6,430 nucleotides of DNA from Arenicella sp. Its GTDB lineage: Bacteria; Pseudomonadota; Gammaproteobacteria; Arenicellales; Arenicellaceae. Below are positions 6,127 through 6,430 of this stretch, piece after piece. A program made the position numbers and the translations under genes. The stretch covers positions 1 through 6,430 of the forward strand of contig JAESTB010000609.1 of the NCBI GenBank assembly GCA_016763815.1, in the 5' to 3' direction. The first letter of the stretch is position 1, and every line of letters starts with the position of its first letter. The notes beneath the pieces are model-generated. The model worked only from the letters and a program-made list of their open reading frames with translations. It did not search any database and was not told the origin of the DNA.

Positions 6127-6348
6127 ATGTTAATGAATAATGAGTACGTACAATATGGCTGTGGGTGGTCTGTCGCAGAGAGCTGGAGAAATTTTGACGC
6201 ATCACCTACGTTGCGTATTGAACGGATACCTATCATAGGAAATCTCTACACAAAAAATGATGCAAGATTTCCACAGAATGTTGAATATGGGGATATAATC
6301 AAAGGATTACCAGTTCCTGACGATTCATATCCTGTTGGACTAATATGA
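6127..6348 (+). pseudogene. N-terminal remnant of a SAM-dependent methyltransferase-like protein
   Basis: The 73-codon frame carries YVQYGCGWSVAESWRNFDAS, then PTLRIERIP, LYTKN, RFPQNVEYGDIIKGLPVPDD. From memory this is the conserved N-terminus of a bacterial class I methyltransferase-like family whose full-length members continue with a VYxSHVLEHL segment and run to roughly 200 residues or more. Here it ends in SYPVGLI and a stop, and no other frame up to 6430 restores the family sequence, so it is probably truncated rather than simply frameshifted. Start choice: ATG 6127 lies 4 nt after AGGAG (6118-6122) and ATG 6133 lies 10 nt after; both are possible, giving 73 or 71 residues. It directly follows the attC-like site, like a cassette gene. 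The substrate is unknown. Confidence 0.6.
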
Positions 6349-6430
6349 TTTGAACTGTGAATCCCTAAAACATAGGGTATAGGTTTTATTAAAGGCCCAA
6401 TATCCCAAGGGGAATAAAGGATCTTCGCCT
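6349..6430. other. Right-edge noncoding sequence
   Basis: No gene start, attC right arm or insertion-sequence end is recognisable. CCCTA (6363-6367) and TAGGG (6373-6377) can form a short hairpin with a 5-nt loop, but only a mixed TTTTATT follows 7 bp later, so a terminator is not supported. Confidence 0.3.

Noticed and set aside
6363..6391. Terminator after the methyltransferase remnant
   Set aside because: The CCCTA/TAGGG stem is only 5 bp and the following sequence is not a clean T-run.

Overview
The window looks like a piece of a marine-type gammaproteobacterial chromosome. This is inferred from the LodA/LodB pair, first characterised in Marinomonas, and from an integron-like cassette tail. 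No rRNA or other taxonomic marker is present, so the assignment is tentative.

Left half, minus strand, read right to left: a small Tat-signal protein (2998-3327), a LodA/GoxA-like cysteine tryptophylquinone (CTQ) amino-acid or amine oxidase (877-2877), and its LodB-like FAD-dependent maturation partner (867 to beyond the left edge). lodA and lodB are 9 nt apart and are surely one transcription unit. The Tat gene lies 120 bp upstream of lodA on the same strand. Between them is a 23-bp tandem repeat made from the Tat gene's own stop-codon region.

Centre, plus strand: divergent from this set across a 296-bp spacer is a 607-residue homologue of the [NiFe]-hydrogenase large subunit (3624-5447). 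No small subunit or maturation gene is visible. It keeps the C-terminal CxxC ligand pair, the canopy Arg and Asp, and a C-terminal extension. It has Ser in place of the first N-terminal nickel-ligand Cys, and has lost the Arg-Ile-Glu-Gly-His motif. It is therefore probably not an ordinary hydrogenase. A CTQ oxidase, a cysteine-free Tat protein and an orphan, altered hydrogenase-like protein side by side form the most interesting arrangement here.

Right end (5448-6430): a gene-poor, decayed stretch. It contains a possible 19-codon reading frame just after the hydrogenase homologue, a small multi-helix membrane protein that appears broken by a one-base frameshift, an integron attC-like recombination site (6043-6111), and the first ~73 codons of a SAM-dependent methyltransferase-like gene that stops early. 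The order ORF, attC, SD-ORF is what an integron cassette array looks like, but no integrase is in the window and the site's 3' box is imperfect.
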